From NCBI RefSeq assembly GCF_900016645.1, contig NZ_CDGJ01000078.1: 64,000 nucleotides of DNA. One strand, 5' to 3'. This document shows, in pieces, positions 1 to 8,078 of the stretch. The translations under genes and the position numbers were made by a program. Every line of letters begins with the position of its first letter. Position 1 is the first letter of the stretch. Source of the stretch: Acididesulfobacillus acetoxydans. GTDB taxonomy: Bacteria; Bacillota; Desulfitobacteriia; Desulfitobacteriales; Desulfitobacteriaceae. The notes beneath the pieces are model-generated. The model saw only the letters and a program-made list of their open reading frames with translations, did no database searches and had not been told where the DNA came from.

Positions 1-437
1 TGGTGCTCTTTGGGGTTGTATTTCTCTTCGTTGACCCCCATGACAATCGTGATGTCTTCTTCCTTAGCCGGGGCGGAGATGATGACTTTTTTCGCGCCCG
101 CGGCCAGGTGCTGGCTCGCACCTTCTCTTTTGGTGAACCTGCCGGTGGACTCGATCACAATATCGACGCCCAGCTCTTTCCAGGGCAGTTTAGCCGGATC
201 TTTTTCCGCCAGGATTTTCACCGTCTTGCCGTTGACGATCATGTTGCTGCCGTCGACTTTAACGTCATCCTCCAGAATACCGTGAACAGAGTCATACTTA
301 AAGAGATGGGCGAGAAGGTCCGGGCTGCCCAAATCATTGACGGCCACAAACTCCAGGGGAGTCTCCTTTTTTAACGCCGCCCTTAAAGTCAGTCTGCCGA
401 TGCGGCCGAAGCCATTGATTGCCACTCTGATGGTCAT
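1..437 (-). CDS. gapA: Glyceraldehyde-3-phosphate dehydrogenase, N-terminal part (cut by window edge)
   Basis: This is the 5' part of a glycolytic/gluconeogenic GAPDH, which converts glyceraldehyde-3-phosphate plus phosphate and NAD(P) to 1,3-bisphosphoglycerate in the cytosol. The minus-strand translation starts MTIRVAINGFGRIGR, the classic Rossmann NAD-binding start. It continues with the family segments VAVNDL, HLFKYDSVHG and DIVIESTGRF and is still in frame at base 1. The catalytic Cys lies beyond the window. The ATG at 437-435 is preceded by AAGGAGGAA. The 440 bases upstream contain no gene, so it probably has its own promoter. The family assignment is secure, but NAD versus NADP preference cannot be judged from this fragment. 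Confidence 0.97.
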   Translation of the reverse strand, partial: MTIRVAINGFGRIGRLTLRAALKKETPLEFVAVNDLGSPDLLAHLFKYDSVHGILEDDVKVDGSNMIVNGKTVKILAEKDPAKLPWKELGVDIVIESTGRFTKREGASQHLAAGAKKVIISAPAKEEDITIVMGVNEEKYNPKEH

Positions 438-615
438 TGAAACGATTCCTCCTTAATCCAGCAATTTTTGTTCCCCTCCGGGTTGATGAGGGGTCTTTCC
501 AGGGGGTTATTTGTTCATATGAACATAGTATTCTGCGCAACCGCACAGATTCCTGCCGGAAAATCCGCTCGAAAAAAATCTTTTTTAATCGTTTGCTCAT
601 TTGTGTTCCGCCAGT

Positions 616-770
616 GATGATTACGGTCACGAAGGATGGATTTCGCCGAAGCCGCTTATCCCAAAAGGATACTTCGCGGCGAAGGCTGGAGATACCCCTA
701 CCGAGGCGGGATATGTGGGTCCTGCTCCCACTTGCAGAAGTGGGAATCTTACGCTTTGGATAAATAGCCT
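616..770 (+). other. Possible degenerate IS605-type right end in the gapA upstream gap
   Basis: The 438-883 gap holds no convincing gene. Within it is a perfect short hairpin, TCCCACTT-GCAG-AAGTGGGA, near 727-746. It is followed by a TCTTACGC-like sequence, and there is a readable C-terminal-like peptide with GDTPTEAGYVGPAP. This layout resembles the 3' end of tnpB genes of IS200/IS605 elements, but no transposase body is present. The identification rests on pattern memory only and is weak. Confidence 0.2.
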
Positions 771-811
771 ATGTTTAGCGTTTCCATGTGACTAGCGTTT
801 CCCAAGGAAGC

Positions 812-846
812 GTAAAACTTGCAAAGAATTTCTCTGCAAGTTTTAC
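812..846 (-). terminator. 12-bp inverted repeat, probable terminator of the flavin reductase gene
   Basis: GTAAAACTTGCA (812-823) and TGCAAGTTTTAC (835-846) are perfect inverted repeats around an 11-base loop. They lie 38 bases past the stop of the minus-strand gene at 884. On that strand the right arm supplies the T-rich stretch. No separate U tract follows, so termination is likely but not certain. Confidence 0.5.
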
Positions 847-883
847 CCGTGAGCATTTGAGGGAGAATGTGTGCAGCTGTGCT

Positions 884-1759
884 TCAAACTGAGGTGCTTG
901 GTGCTTCGTCCCGGTCCGATCCCGAGCCGGGCCGGAGCCAGAGATCGCCTCCCTTATAAGGGGCTCGGACTTTCGCCAGTTCTTTGCGACGGAGCAGATA
1001 CTCCTGAACTTTTCCGCCCAACCAGTTATGAAAATGTTCTTCCAGCTGCTCCCGCCCGAAGCGGGTTGTCGCCGGGCCGAACGCCCAGCGCACGTTGCCG
1101 TTTTCCGCGGTCAAAGCGGCTTCTTGCCCGCAGAAAGGGCAGACGGCGCGCCCGGGTTCGGGAAACTTCCAAAGTTCCGACCAGCAGTTGGGGCATTCTC
1201 CCGGACGGGCCTCGCGCCCCGGGCCAAAGAGGGCTTGGCCCATTTCCTTTACCCTGGAGATATTTTCCTCCTGCTCAATCGATTCCCCGGGCAAAGCCCC
1301 AACAAACATATGGGCGTCTTTGACCCGGAAGCCGAGGAAGCGGGCGGCGCCCGTGAGAGCGGACAGGGTATAGCCCTCCCAGCCTCTGATACCCGCCGTG
1401 GCGATGACCACGCAGGGTTTGCCCCAGAAATCATTGATCATCTGGGACAAGGCGATGACACGGTCCCCCAAAAGTTTGGTGACCGCGGCGGGGCCCAACG
1501 CATAGCAGGGAGCGGACAGGATGATGCCGTCGGCTTCTTTGATCGCATTGGCGGCAAAGTATAAATCATCTTCAATAGGACAGGATTTGCCGGGCACCAG
1601 ACAGGTGTAACAGCCCCGGCACGGTTCCAGCTTCAGATCCGGCAGCCGGATCAGCTTGAGCACATACTCTGTGCCGGCGGCGGCCGCCACTGCTTTGACC
1701 AAGATCTCACCGTTGGCCAGTTTTCTCTGAGAACTCACTAAGCCCAAAATCGTTTTCAT
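884..1759 (-). CDS. NADPH-dependent FMN reductase / iron-sulfur flavoprotein family with C-terminal zinc ribbon
   Basis: A 291-residue flavodoxin-fold protein, expected to bind FMN and move electrons in the cytosol. The N-terminus (MKTILGLVSSQRKLANGE) is the phosphate-binding start of the NAD(P)H-dependent FMN reductase family. Residues 48-60 hold the compact Cys motif CRGCYTCLVPGKSC, as in iron-sulfur flavoproteins of anaerobes. LSAPCYALGPAA and FWGKPCVVIATAGIRGWEG are typical flavin-contact segments. The last third adds a CPNC...CPFC zinc ribbon (about 190-215), which is unusual for the family. It lies 24 bases downstream of the crotonase gene on the same strand and may share its transcript. 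The physiological substrate is unknown. Confidence 0.8.
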   Translation of the reverse strand: MKTILGLVSSQRKLANGEILVKAVAAAAGTEYVLKLIRLPDLKLEPCRGCYTCLVPGKSCPIEDDLYFAANAIKEADGIILSAPCYALGPAAVTKLLGDRVIALSQMINDFWGKPCVVIATAGIRGWEGYTLSALTGAARFLGFRVKDAHMFVGALPGESIEQEENISRVKEMGQALFGPGREARPGECPNCWSELWKFPEPGRAVCPFCGQEAALTAENGNVRWAFGPATTRFGREQLEEHFHNWLGGKVQEYLLRRKELAKVRAPYKGGDLWLRPGSGSDRDEAPSTSV

Positions 1760-1783
1760 GACGGTTGCCCTCCAAAACCTTCA

Positions 1784-2569
1784 TTATTCACCCTTAAACT
1801 GCGCTTGGCGTTTGTCCAGGAAGGCCGAGCAACCTTCCTTTTGATCGGCGGTGCTGAAAGTCTGGGCAAAAACAGCCGCTTCATAGGCCTGACCGCTGAC
1901 GAGATCCATATTTTTGCCGTGTTGAATTGCACTCTTGGTCAACTGGACCGCCACAGGACCCCTCGCGGCGATCCGCCCGGCCAGAGCCAGTGCTTCATCG
2001 AGAAGAGCGCTTGAAGGATAGACATGGTTGACGAGGCCGATCCTATAAGCTTCCTCGGCATCGATCATGTCGCCGGTACAGAGCAATTCCGCTGCCCTGC
2101 CGCTTCCGACGAGGCGGGGCAGGCGTTGGGTCCCGCCAAATCCCGCCAGCAGGCCGAGCGTCACCTCGGGTTGGCCGAATTTGGCCTTATCACTGGCAAG
2201 ACGAAAATCACAGGCCAGGGCCAGTTCCGTTCCTCCGCCTAAGGCGAAGCCGTTGACCGCGGCGATGACGGGTTGAGGCAGACTCTCGATCAGGTTCATG
2301 ACACTTTGCCCCAAAAGGCTGAAGCGCCGGGCTTCCAAGGGATTAAACCCGCGCATCTCGGCGATGTCCGCCCCAGCCACAAAGGCCTTTTCCCCACTGC
2401 CTGTCAGGATGACCACCCGAACCGCCCGGTCCTCAGCCAAAGCAGTCAGAGCCTGGGACAGTTCCGCCAGAGTCGCAGTGTTCAAGGCGTTGAGAGATTT
2501 GGGACGATTGATTTTGAGGATGGCAATGTATTCTTGCCGCTCCAGCACAATGTTTTGGTATTCTGCCAT
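1784..2569 (-). CDS. Enoyl-CoA hydratase / crotonase-family protein
   Basis: A 261-residue crotonase, the usual length for short-chain enoyl-CoA hydratases or 3-hydroxybutyryl-CoA dehydratases. These add water to trans-2-enoyl-CoA in beta-oxidation or butyrate-type pathways. The CoA/oxyanion-hole segment AFVAGADIAEM and the family signature NGFALGGGTELALACDF are present. Both catalytic glutamates are visible, in GGGTELA and in GQPEVTLGL, which favours real hydratase activity over the other crotonase chemistries. There is no adjacent thiolase, acyl-CoA dehydrogenase or 3-hydroxyacyl-CoA dehydrogenase, so the pathway cannot be fixed from context. The ATG at 2569 is the first in-frame start after a stop. 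Confidence 0.9.
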   Translation of the reverse strand: MAEYQNIVLERQEYIAILKINRPKSLNALNTATLAELSQALTALAEDRAVRVVILTGSGEKAFVAGADIAEMRGFNPLEARRFSLLGQSVMNLIESLPQPVIAAVNGFALGGGTELALACDFRLASDKAKFGQPEVTLGLLAGFGGTQRLPRLVGSGRAAELLCTGDMIDAEEAYRIGLVNHVYPSSALLDEALALAGRIAARGPVAVQLTKSAIQHGKNMDLVSGQAYEAAVFAQTFSTADQKEGCSAFLDKRQAQFKGE

Positions 2570-2870
2570 AATTAAATTAATTCCCCCTTTTTTCGTCCTG
2601 CCCTATTTTGTCCTATCAGAAAGCTGCACCCAGTCCCGCAGTCCCTATTTCAGACAAGTTCGACCCCCGTATGGCGAAATCCTTCTTCGGTGAAGGATTC
2701 GCTCCCGTAGAGGACATTCTTTCAGCCGCTAATTCTCTCCCGAGCAATTTTCTCCTGTCAATTCTCTCCGCTGCAGGGTCAGTGAAGCCATGCGCTTAAG
2801 CGTTACCCTCAATTTGACGCATACAGCCTGCCTGAAGCATCTTCTGAAGTCGTCAAGGGCTTAGCGCCTA

Positions 2871-2900
2871 TTGCCATAATTGCAGGATCTACGCTATAAT
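2871..2900 (+). promoter_or_regulatory. Sigma-A type promoter for the zinc-ribbon gene
   Basis: TTGCCA (2871-2876) and TATAAT (2895-2900) are separated by 18 bases and lie about 110 bases before the ATG at 3010. The rest of the 2570-3009 gap contains only small hairpins and no supported gene. Confidence 0.55.
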
Positions 2901-3009
2901 TCAGACAGATGCCTCCGGTGTAAGTACGTTTGTTGTGTCCCTCACAGGTTGACGCTCGCTGCTGCTTCCACTCAGAAGGCAAATCTGAGAAAAAGGAGGT
3001 AGTTGACCC

Positions 3010-3297
3010 ATGGCTTTTCAAGACAAAATACTAGTCTGCCGGGATTGTGGGAATGAGTTTGTTTTCTCCGCCGGTGAGCAGGAATTCTTCGCCGAGAAGG
3101 GTTTTGAAAACGAGCCTTCCCGCTGTCCGGCCTGCCGTGCCGCCCGTCGCCAGCGTGCCGGCTCAGACCGTCCCCAACGGGAGATGTTCACAGTCATTTG
3201 CAGCAATTGCGGTGTGGAAACACAAGTGCCTTTCCGGCCTACCGGTGACAAGCCGGTGTATTGCCGTGATTGCTACCAGAAACTCAAGGGATTCTAA
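3010..3297 (+). CDS. Small zinc-ribbon protein with two CxxC pairs per half
   Basis: A 95-residue protein with two zinc-binding units. The N-terminal one has CRDC (about 13-16) and CPAC (about 39-42). The C-terminal one has CSNC (about 64-67) and CRDC (about 84-87). This matches the zinc-ribbon/CxxC-x17-CxxC family common in Firmicutes and Chloroflexi, whose function is unknown; nucleic-acid or protein binding is usually supposed. The ATG follows a near-perfect AAAAGGAGG. It is transcribed alone from the promoter at 2871-2900 and ends at a good terminator. Confidence 0.85.
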   Translation: MAFQDKILVCRDCGNEFVFSAGEQEFFAEKGFENEPSRCPACRAARRQRAGSDRPQREMFTVICSNCGVETQVPFRPTGDKPVYCRDCYQKLKGF

Positions 3298-3345
3298 GAT
3301 AGGTTCCCCCCGCGGGGAAAGCGATGGATAGTTGTCGTCAGCACA

Positions 3346-3384
3346 GCCGAAACACTCCAGAGGACTGTTTCGGCTCCATTTTTT
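3346..3384 (+). terminator. Rho-independent terminator after the zinc-ribbon gene
   Basis: GCCGAAACA (3346-3354) pairs with TGTTTCGGC (3366-3374). CCA and six T (3379-3384) follow, 49 bases past the stop codon. Confidence 0.75.
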
Positions 3385-3398
3385 GGGGGGGGGGGGGG
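3385..3398. repeat. Run of 14 G
   Basis: An uninterrupted G14 tract sits directly after the terminator T run, between two convergent genes. It is prone to slippage and to length miscalls in assembly. Confidence 0.9.
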
Positions 3399-3474
3399 CA
3401 AACCGTTCTTCCGTTGAGCGTTCGCCTCATAACGCCCCGCGTCGGCCTAGATACGCGGCCATCCAAATGGTTTT

Positions 3475-4212
3475 TTACCATTTCCTTTCCCTCAACGCGG
3501 CAGCAGGTCTTTTCGCCTGAAAAAAGACATAGCCCAAACCTGCGCAGACGGCCAGGCTGCCCCAGACGCAGCGTTCGGCTGCATTTCCGTAAAGAAGCGT
3601 GAACGGGGTAAAGGCAAGAGTTGCCAAACCCAAGCTTGCACTCAAGTAAGCAAAACTTGTCCCCTCGCGCTTGGGCGTCCGGAAAGCCAGTGCTCCCGCC
3701 GTCAGCAAAAACCAGAGAGAATATCCCAGCCAAAGCGGGTAACGGGCCACGCCGCCCTGCTGTAAAGCCAAAAATCCCCGGGCCGACCGGCCCCAGCCTT
3801 CCCCTTCCGTAAAGAGCCCCCACTCGGCCAGTCCCAGGAACAAGGGGAAAATAGGAGCGAGAACGTCCAAGCTCCGGCCGGGGCGGTCTCGGCGAATATG
3901 CCGGAGGATTTGCGCAGCTGCCAAGAAACCGAGCAAGGCCCCCCACAAGGTGAAAGCTCCGGGCCAGGGCGTCAGAACCTCGGCCCAGCGGCCTTCAAAC
4001 ATGGTGACATGAGTCAGGATGTATCCCCCCCGGCTCCCCAGCAAGCCCGCTGCGGCATAATATAGGAGTGCCCGCTCCCATTCCGGGTCCGTGAAGCCTA
4101 AAGTGCGCGCTCGCCTGAAGCTGAGAAAATAGGAAACAATGAAGGACCCCGCGTAGATGACTTCGCTGTAGTGAACGGCAAAGCCGCCGTAGTGAAACAA
4201 GATTGGATTCAT
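3475..4212 (-). CDS. Lgt-like (prolipoprotein diacylglyceryl transferase family) membrane protein, degenerate active site
   Basis: About 245 residues with around seven hydrophobic segments. The start MNPILFHYGGFAVHYSE resembles the N-terminus of Lgt, the membrane enzyme that moves diacylglyceryl from phosphatidylglycerol to lipobox Cys. The key Lgt features are not intact: the HGG segment is replaced by TLWGALLG, and the GRxGNFxNxE signature is only faintly visible as LAEWGLFTEGEGWG. An Lgt paralogue with another role is therefore more likely than the housekeeping enzyme. The ATG at 4212 (upstream GTGAGGG) is preferred over an in-frame start at 4308 that would overlap the upstream tlpA-like gene. 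It is probably co-transcribed with that lipoprotein gene. Confidence 0.7.
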   Translation of the reverse strand: MNPILFHYGGFAVHYSEVIYAGSFIVSYFLSFRRARTLGFTDPEWERALLYYAAAGLLGSRGGYILTHVTMFEGRWAEVLTPWPGAFTLWGALLGFLAAAQILRHIRRDRPGRSLDVLAPIFPLFLGLAEWGLFTEGEGWGRSARGFLALQQGGVARYPLWLGYSLWFLLTAGALAFRTPKREGTSFAYLSASLGLATLAFTPFTLLYGNAAERCVWGSLAVCAGLGYVFFQAKRPAAALRERKW

Positions 4213-4274
4213 ATACGCCCTCACGTGCTGAAATAGTTCTGGCTCCGCTCCAAGTACAGAGCCCGCGCCCGGTC

Positions 4275-4940
4275 TTATTTGGCGCTCTGGGTTAATTCTC
4301 TGAACCATTGGCTTAACTCGGCATAGGTTAAAGGACCTGTTTGAACATGCCGGATAATCCCCTTGGCATCAATGGCGTAAGACGTGGGAATGCCGCTGAC
4401 ATTGTAAAGGGACGCGATCTTACCTTTCAAATCAAAACCTACCGGATAGGTGTAACCGTTTCTCGAAAGGAAACCCTCCACCGTCATCGGTTCCTCTTTC
4501 AGGTTGACTCCCACGATCTGAACCGGATAATTTTCTTTAAAAATCTTCTGTATGTCCGGCATTTCCATCCGGCAAGGCGGGCACCAGGTGGCCCAGAAAT
4601 TGAGTAAAACCGGTTTCCCGCGTAAGCTTGAGAGCTTCAGTGTGTTGCCGTCGCTCATGGGCACGGAAAAGTCCGGGGCCAGGTCCCCAATACCCAAGCC
4701 CACAACCGCCGGCGCAGTCTGACCCGCGGCTGCGGTGCCGCCGCTTGTGCCGGATGACCCCGCCGGCTTGCCCGGAGCCGGTTGGACCGAGGCAGTACCT
4801 TGGCCCGGGGAGTTTTTCGTCGTCTGGGTCCGGTTCGGAGCCTGGGCCGCGCAACCGGTCACGGCCAGCAAGACGGCCAGACCGGAGACGGCCAAAAACC
4901 GCCGGATTGGTAGTTTGTCCGATGTTCGCAAAACGTTCAC
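4275..4940 (-). CDS. TlpA/ResA-like thiol-disulfide oxidoreductase, lipoprotein
   Basis: An extracytoplasmic thioredoxin-fold protein that reduces or exchanges disulfides outside the membrane. After a basic N-terminus comes a lipobox ending LAVTGC, so it should be lipid-anchored. A roughly 50-residue Gly/Ser/Pro/Thr linker leads to the AhpC-TSA/Redoxin domain, with PDFSVPMSDG, FWATWCPPCRMEMP (active-site WCPPC) and the cis-Pro segment SGIPTSYAID. GTG at 4940 is chosen because AAGGAAGG lies eight bases upstream; the longer in-frame ATGs (5012, 4964) add an implausible Lys/Arg run. The Lgt-like gene follows 62 bases later. Its promoter carries a CsoR-type dyad. Confidence 0.88.
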   Translation of the reverse strand: MNVLRTSDKLPIRRFLAVSGLAVLLAVTGCAAQAPNRTQTTKNSPGQGTASVQPAPGKPAGSSGTSGGTAAAGQTAPAVVGLGIGDLAPDFSVPMSDGNTLKLSSLRGKPVLLNFWATWCPPCRMEMPDIQKIFKENYPVQIVGVNLKEEPMTVEGFLSRNGYTYPVGFDLKGKIASLYNVSGIPTSYAIDAKGIIRHVQTGPLTYAELSQWFRELTQSAK

Positions 4941-5126
4941 CTGTCTTTCCTTCCTTCTCCTCATCAGCTTCTTCAACTTCTTCAACCTTACCCCCATCCT
5001 CATCAGCCTCATCCCGACCGTAGTTCTTATCCCTGTTCCGAATCTAATATTAATGCCAATCCTATCTCTTCAGCCTTAGGGGTGCTCCCCCCACAGACGC
5101 GGCCCTTTTTAGGCGACCTGCTAAAT

Positions 5127-5154
5127 ATTATACCCCATACGGGTAATTACGCAA
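5127..5154 (-). promoter_or_regulatory. tlpA promoter with CsoR/CstR-like operator in the spacer
   Basis: On the minus strand TTGCGT (5154-5149) and TATAAT (5132-5127) are 16 bases apart, about 190 bases before the GTG. The dyad ATACCC-CATAC-GGGTAA (5130-5146 on the plus strand) fills the spacer and overlaps the -10 box, the expected position for a repressor. ATACCC-N5-GGGTAT dyads are typical of CsoR-family (copper or persulfide sensing) repressors. No such regulator gene lies in this window. Confidence 0.5.
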
Positions 5155-5312
5155 GCAGGGAAAATAGCCAGGTCCTGCACACCAACACCCGATCCAGTCT
5201 CGCTCTTCGGCGGGAATTCCTTCCGCGTCTGAAAAAAGGCAAAAAGGGGCCGTTTTGGGTTCACTGCACCCTCAGCGACCACCGTATATGGGAATTGCCA
5301 TTTTGTTAAATG

Positions 5313-6434
5313 TCATCTGCCCCCAAGAAAGCTCTCTTCGTCCTCTATTTCCCGGAGTGCCGAGAGCAGCTGCGCCATGTCGGACTCTGTCTTGACGGCG
5401 ATACGGACAAATTCCCCTTCGAGTCCCGGAAAGTTCGAACAATCGCGAACGAGGATGCCCCGTTTCCCCAAAGATTCGGTCAAACGGTCCGCTTTCCCTG
5501 TTAGCAGTTCCAGCAGGGCGAAGTTCACCCATGTCGGCCTGAGCCGCCAACTCCGAAACCTCTGCCGTTCAAACCCAGAGTACAAGAAATTCCGTGATTG
5601 CGTTAGCTTCTCGCGCACGTCCTCAGCGTAAGTTTTGTTCTCCAAAGCGGCCAAACCGGCCTCCTGAGCCAGTACATTCACCGACCAGGGATCGCGCGCC
5701 TGCAGGAAACGTTTCAGATCGCTCGCCCGGCCAAAGGCGGCTCCCAAGCGAAGCCCGGGTAAACTGTAAAACTTGGTCAAAGAATAGACGATTGTCAGGT
5801 TGGAGTAGCCGGCCAAGTACTCGCGGGCGGACCAGCGCTTTTCATCCGGCAGGAAATCGACAAACGATTCGTCGAAAATCACCCGGCAGCCGCAGGTGTG
5901 CGCGACTTCCAGGAGAATTTCAAATTGCTTGCGCTTCAACAGTGTACCGGTGGGGTTATGCGGCGAGCAGAGAAAAAGGATGTCTTGCCCGGACAAAAGC
6001 CCGCGCCACTCCCCGGCAAACCGCTCCGTTTCCCGGGCAGATTCCGGAAGGGGCAGGCGGGCCCATCCCTTGGCCCCCAGAAAAAAGGGGGTCACGGCGG
6101 CCCCGACAGCCTCTGCGGCCCGCCGGTACTCACTGAACGCGGGCAGCGGGATCAGGACCCGACGGGGTTTTAAGGCCTGGAGGATGGTAAAGAGGAGTTC
6201 CCCCGCACCGTTACCCAAGATAATGTTCTCAAAAGGCAGATCATAGAGCTCGCTCATACGGGCGCGCAAGCTGACACTCTCCGGATCGGGATAATGGACG
6301 ATGCTGCCGAGCTTCCCGGCTAAACGCTCCAACACCCCGTCCGGTGGGCCGAAAGGATTGATGTTGGCGGACAAATCGATAAACCGGGTACGCCCGTAAC
6401 GCTCTTTGGCTTGGTATATGTTCCCTCCGTGCAT
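5313..6434 (-). CDS. cobD: L-threonine-O-3-phosphate decarboxylase
   Basis: A 373-residue fold-type I PLP enzyme that makes (R)-1-amino-2-propanol O-2-phosphate, the linker of the cobalamin nucleotide loop. It begins MHGGNIYQA, the typical CobD/HisC-like start. It carries FIDLSANINPFGPP, CSPHNPTGTL, FDESFVDFLP and the PLP-lysine motif SLTKFYSLPGLRLG. These separate it from plain histidinol-phosphate aminotransferase, as does its position as the last gene of a cobalamin locus next to the threonine kinase that makes its substrate. The ATG at 6434 is preceded by GAGAGGAA. A 150-base gap separates it from pduX. Confidence 0.92.
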   Translation of the reverse strand: MHGGNIYQAKERYGRTRFIDLSANINPFGPPDGVLERLAGKLGSIVHYPDPESVSLRARMSELYDLPFENIILGNGAGELLFTILQALKPRRVLIPLPAFSEYRRAAEAVGAAVTPFFLGAKGWARLPLPESARETERFAGEWRGLLSGQDILFLCSPHNPTGTLLKRKQFEILLEVAHTCGCRVIFDESFVDFLPDEKRWSAREYLAGYSNLTIVYSLTKFYSLPGLRLGAAFGRASDLKRFLQARDPWSVNVLAQEAGLAALENKTYAEDVREKLTQSRNFLYSGFERQRFRSWRLRPTWVNFALLELLTGKADRLTESLGKRGILVRDCSNFPGLEGEFVRIAVKTESDMAQLLSALREIEDEESFLGGR

Positions 6435-6584
6435 TTCGTTTCCTCTCTGCTCCTATTCACTTGCTTTAGGATTTTTCAAGCTCTGATTTTTTCTTGAGAT
6501 TCTTCGCGCTCCGCGAACTGAGCAAAATGGTCCTTGGCCTGTTGCGGCTGCACCGGCTTCCGGAAGACCGCTGTGCTAGGCACG

Positions 6585-7493
6585 CTACCCTTCCGAAGAC
6601 GAAACCGCCTGTCCGCAATGGGCGAAAGCGTATTCCACTCCTCCGTCTCTGGCCCGAAAAGTCTCGGCAAAGACCGGCCTGAAGCGTTCTTTCGCTTCCG
6701 CCAGTAAACCGTCCAAGGCATAGTCCGGCGGAAATACTCCCGCGATCAGGGTGCCGCTGTGGGCTGTGACTAACCCCAAGCCACCCTGGGATCTGACCCA
6801 TGCCTTGAACTGCCCGAACCAGGGCTTGGGGTTAACCTCCAGATTGCATGCGGCACTCAAAGTGGATCCGGCCGCCATCTTTTCCAAGTCCCTGCCTCTG
6901 ATCCCTTCTCTGACTAAAGCCAGAGCCTTGCCAATGGTGAACTCGTATTTACGGTAATGGCCGTAAAGATCCGCCCGGGCATTGAAACGGAGAGTATCCA
7001 CTTCCCCGCCCCAGTCCAGAGCCAGAAACCCGGCCGGGACCGCGGCTCCGAGTGTCCGATGATAGCTTCCCCGGATATGGTTAATCTCCGTCAGGCCCGG
7101 GAACATGACACTGTCACTGGGTTCTATACCGAAAGCCCAGCGGGCCAGACTTCGGCCGGACACTGTTTCACCCGAGGCCGCGGCGACGGCCGCGCAGGCC
7201 GAGACAATGTCTGCGGTTGAACTGGCCATTCCTTTGCCGGTCGGCAGTTCGCGGCGGAAGCGGAGAATTCCGCCGCCGGAAAAACTGCGCTCCTCCCGCA
7301 TTAGGAGCAAAGCCTTTCTCACCTTTTCCTTCTCTCTGGGTACAAGCCAGATCCCGTCGTCTTTCCCCATTTCAACGACGGCTTCCGCGTATCGATCAAT
7401 AGGACAGTCCACCAAGAAAGGAACCCCGGATTGCGCTCCTTGCACCCATTCCCCGCAGGTGCCGGGACATCGCGCCCAAGCCGTCAGAGCCAT
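6585..7493 (-). CDS. pduX: L-threonine kinase (GHMP family)
   Basis: A 302-residue GHMP kinase that phosphorylates L-threonine to threonine-3-phosphate, the substrate of CobD. PGTCGEWVQGA near the N-terminus and PFLVDCPIDRY are PduX hallmarks. LPTGKGMASSTADI is the GHMP glycine/serine-rich ATP loop, and a C-terminal GHMP domain follows. The ATG at 7493 is preferred; it shares one base with the TGA of cobA, which implies translational coupling. A longer in-frame start at 7565 would overlap cobA by 73 bases. Together with cobD it supplies the aminopropanol arm for de novo B12 synthesis. Confidence 0.92.
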   Translation of the reverse strand: MALTAWARCPGTCGEWVQGAQSGVPFLVDCPIDRYAEAVVEMGKDDGIWLVPREKEKVRKALLLMREERSFSGGGILRFRRELPTGKGMASSTADIVSACAAVAAASGETVSGRSLARWAFGIEPSDSVMFPGLTEINHIRGSYHRTLGAAVPAGFLALDWGGEVDTLRFNARADLYGHYRKYEFTIGKALALVREGIRGRDLEKMAAGSTLSAACNLEVNPKPWFGQFKAWVRSQGGLGLVTAHSGTLIAGVFPPDYALDGLLAEAKERFRPVFAETFRARDGGVEYAFAHCGQAVSSSEG

Positions 7494-8041
7494 CAGTACT
7501 CGATCCCCCTTCGGCTTTGGATTCCGCGCGTCAGGGGATGTTTCTTGGCTCGGAACTCCCACCATTCATCCGCCCAGGGCATGAGCTCTTCCGGCATTCT
7601 GCGCCCCGTCAGAATCCAGTCCCCGGGCCCGGTCAGAAGGTGCCGCAACTCATCCATGGGCAAGAAACCATAGTTGAGAGCATGGCTGACTTCATCGAGG
7701 ATGATAAGGTCGTATTCAGCGGGTGTCAGTCCGGACAAAAAGCGAAGAGCTGTTTGAACGAATTCAGTGGCCAGGGCCGGGTTGCGGTTGTCCCGAAAGC
7801 ACTCCCCGCAGCCCGAGCAGTGCCTGAAACCGCTGCGGATCATGGCCGCCCAGCGGCATCCCACGCCAAACTGAAGCAGGGGAATACCCAACCGGTAAAG
7901 CCCGGTTAACTCCCCGCTGTAGGTACTCCCTTTGAGAAACTGAAGCATGATCACCTTTTTCCCATTTCCCCGGGCCGCGAGGGCCGCGCCCAGGGCGGAA
8001 GTGGTCTTTCCTTTGCCGTTTCCCGTATAAACGGTAATCAT
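7493..8041 (-). CDS. cobA: Cob(I)yrinic acid a,c-diamide adenosyltransferase (CobA/BtuR type)
   Basis: A 182-residue P-loop enzyme that attaches the 5'-deoxyadenosyl ligand to the corrinoid cobalt using ATP. The P-loop TGNGKGKTTSALG at residues 5-17 and the Walker-B-like LIILDEVSHA are clear, and WILTGRRMPEEL is typical of the CobA/BtuR/CobO family. A four-Cys patch (CSGCGEC with a nearby Cys) in the middle is an extra that many clostridial members share. It lies 37 bases after cbiA and is coupled to pduX by a one-base overlap. Confidence 0.95.
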   Translation of the reverse strand: MITVYTGNGKGKTTSALGAALAARGNGKKVIMLQFLKGSTYSGELTGLYRLGIPLLQFGVGCRWAAMIRSGFRHCSGCGECFRDNRNPALATEFVQTALRFLSGLTPAEYDLIILDEVSHALNYGFLPMDELRHLLTGPGDWILTGRRMPEELMPWADEWWEFRAKKHPLTRGIQSRRGIEY

Positions 8042-8078
8042 AAGTTCGCCCCCCGGAATACTAAACCCGCTGCCGTAC

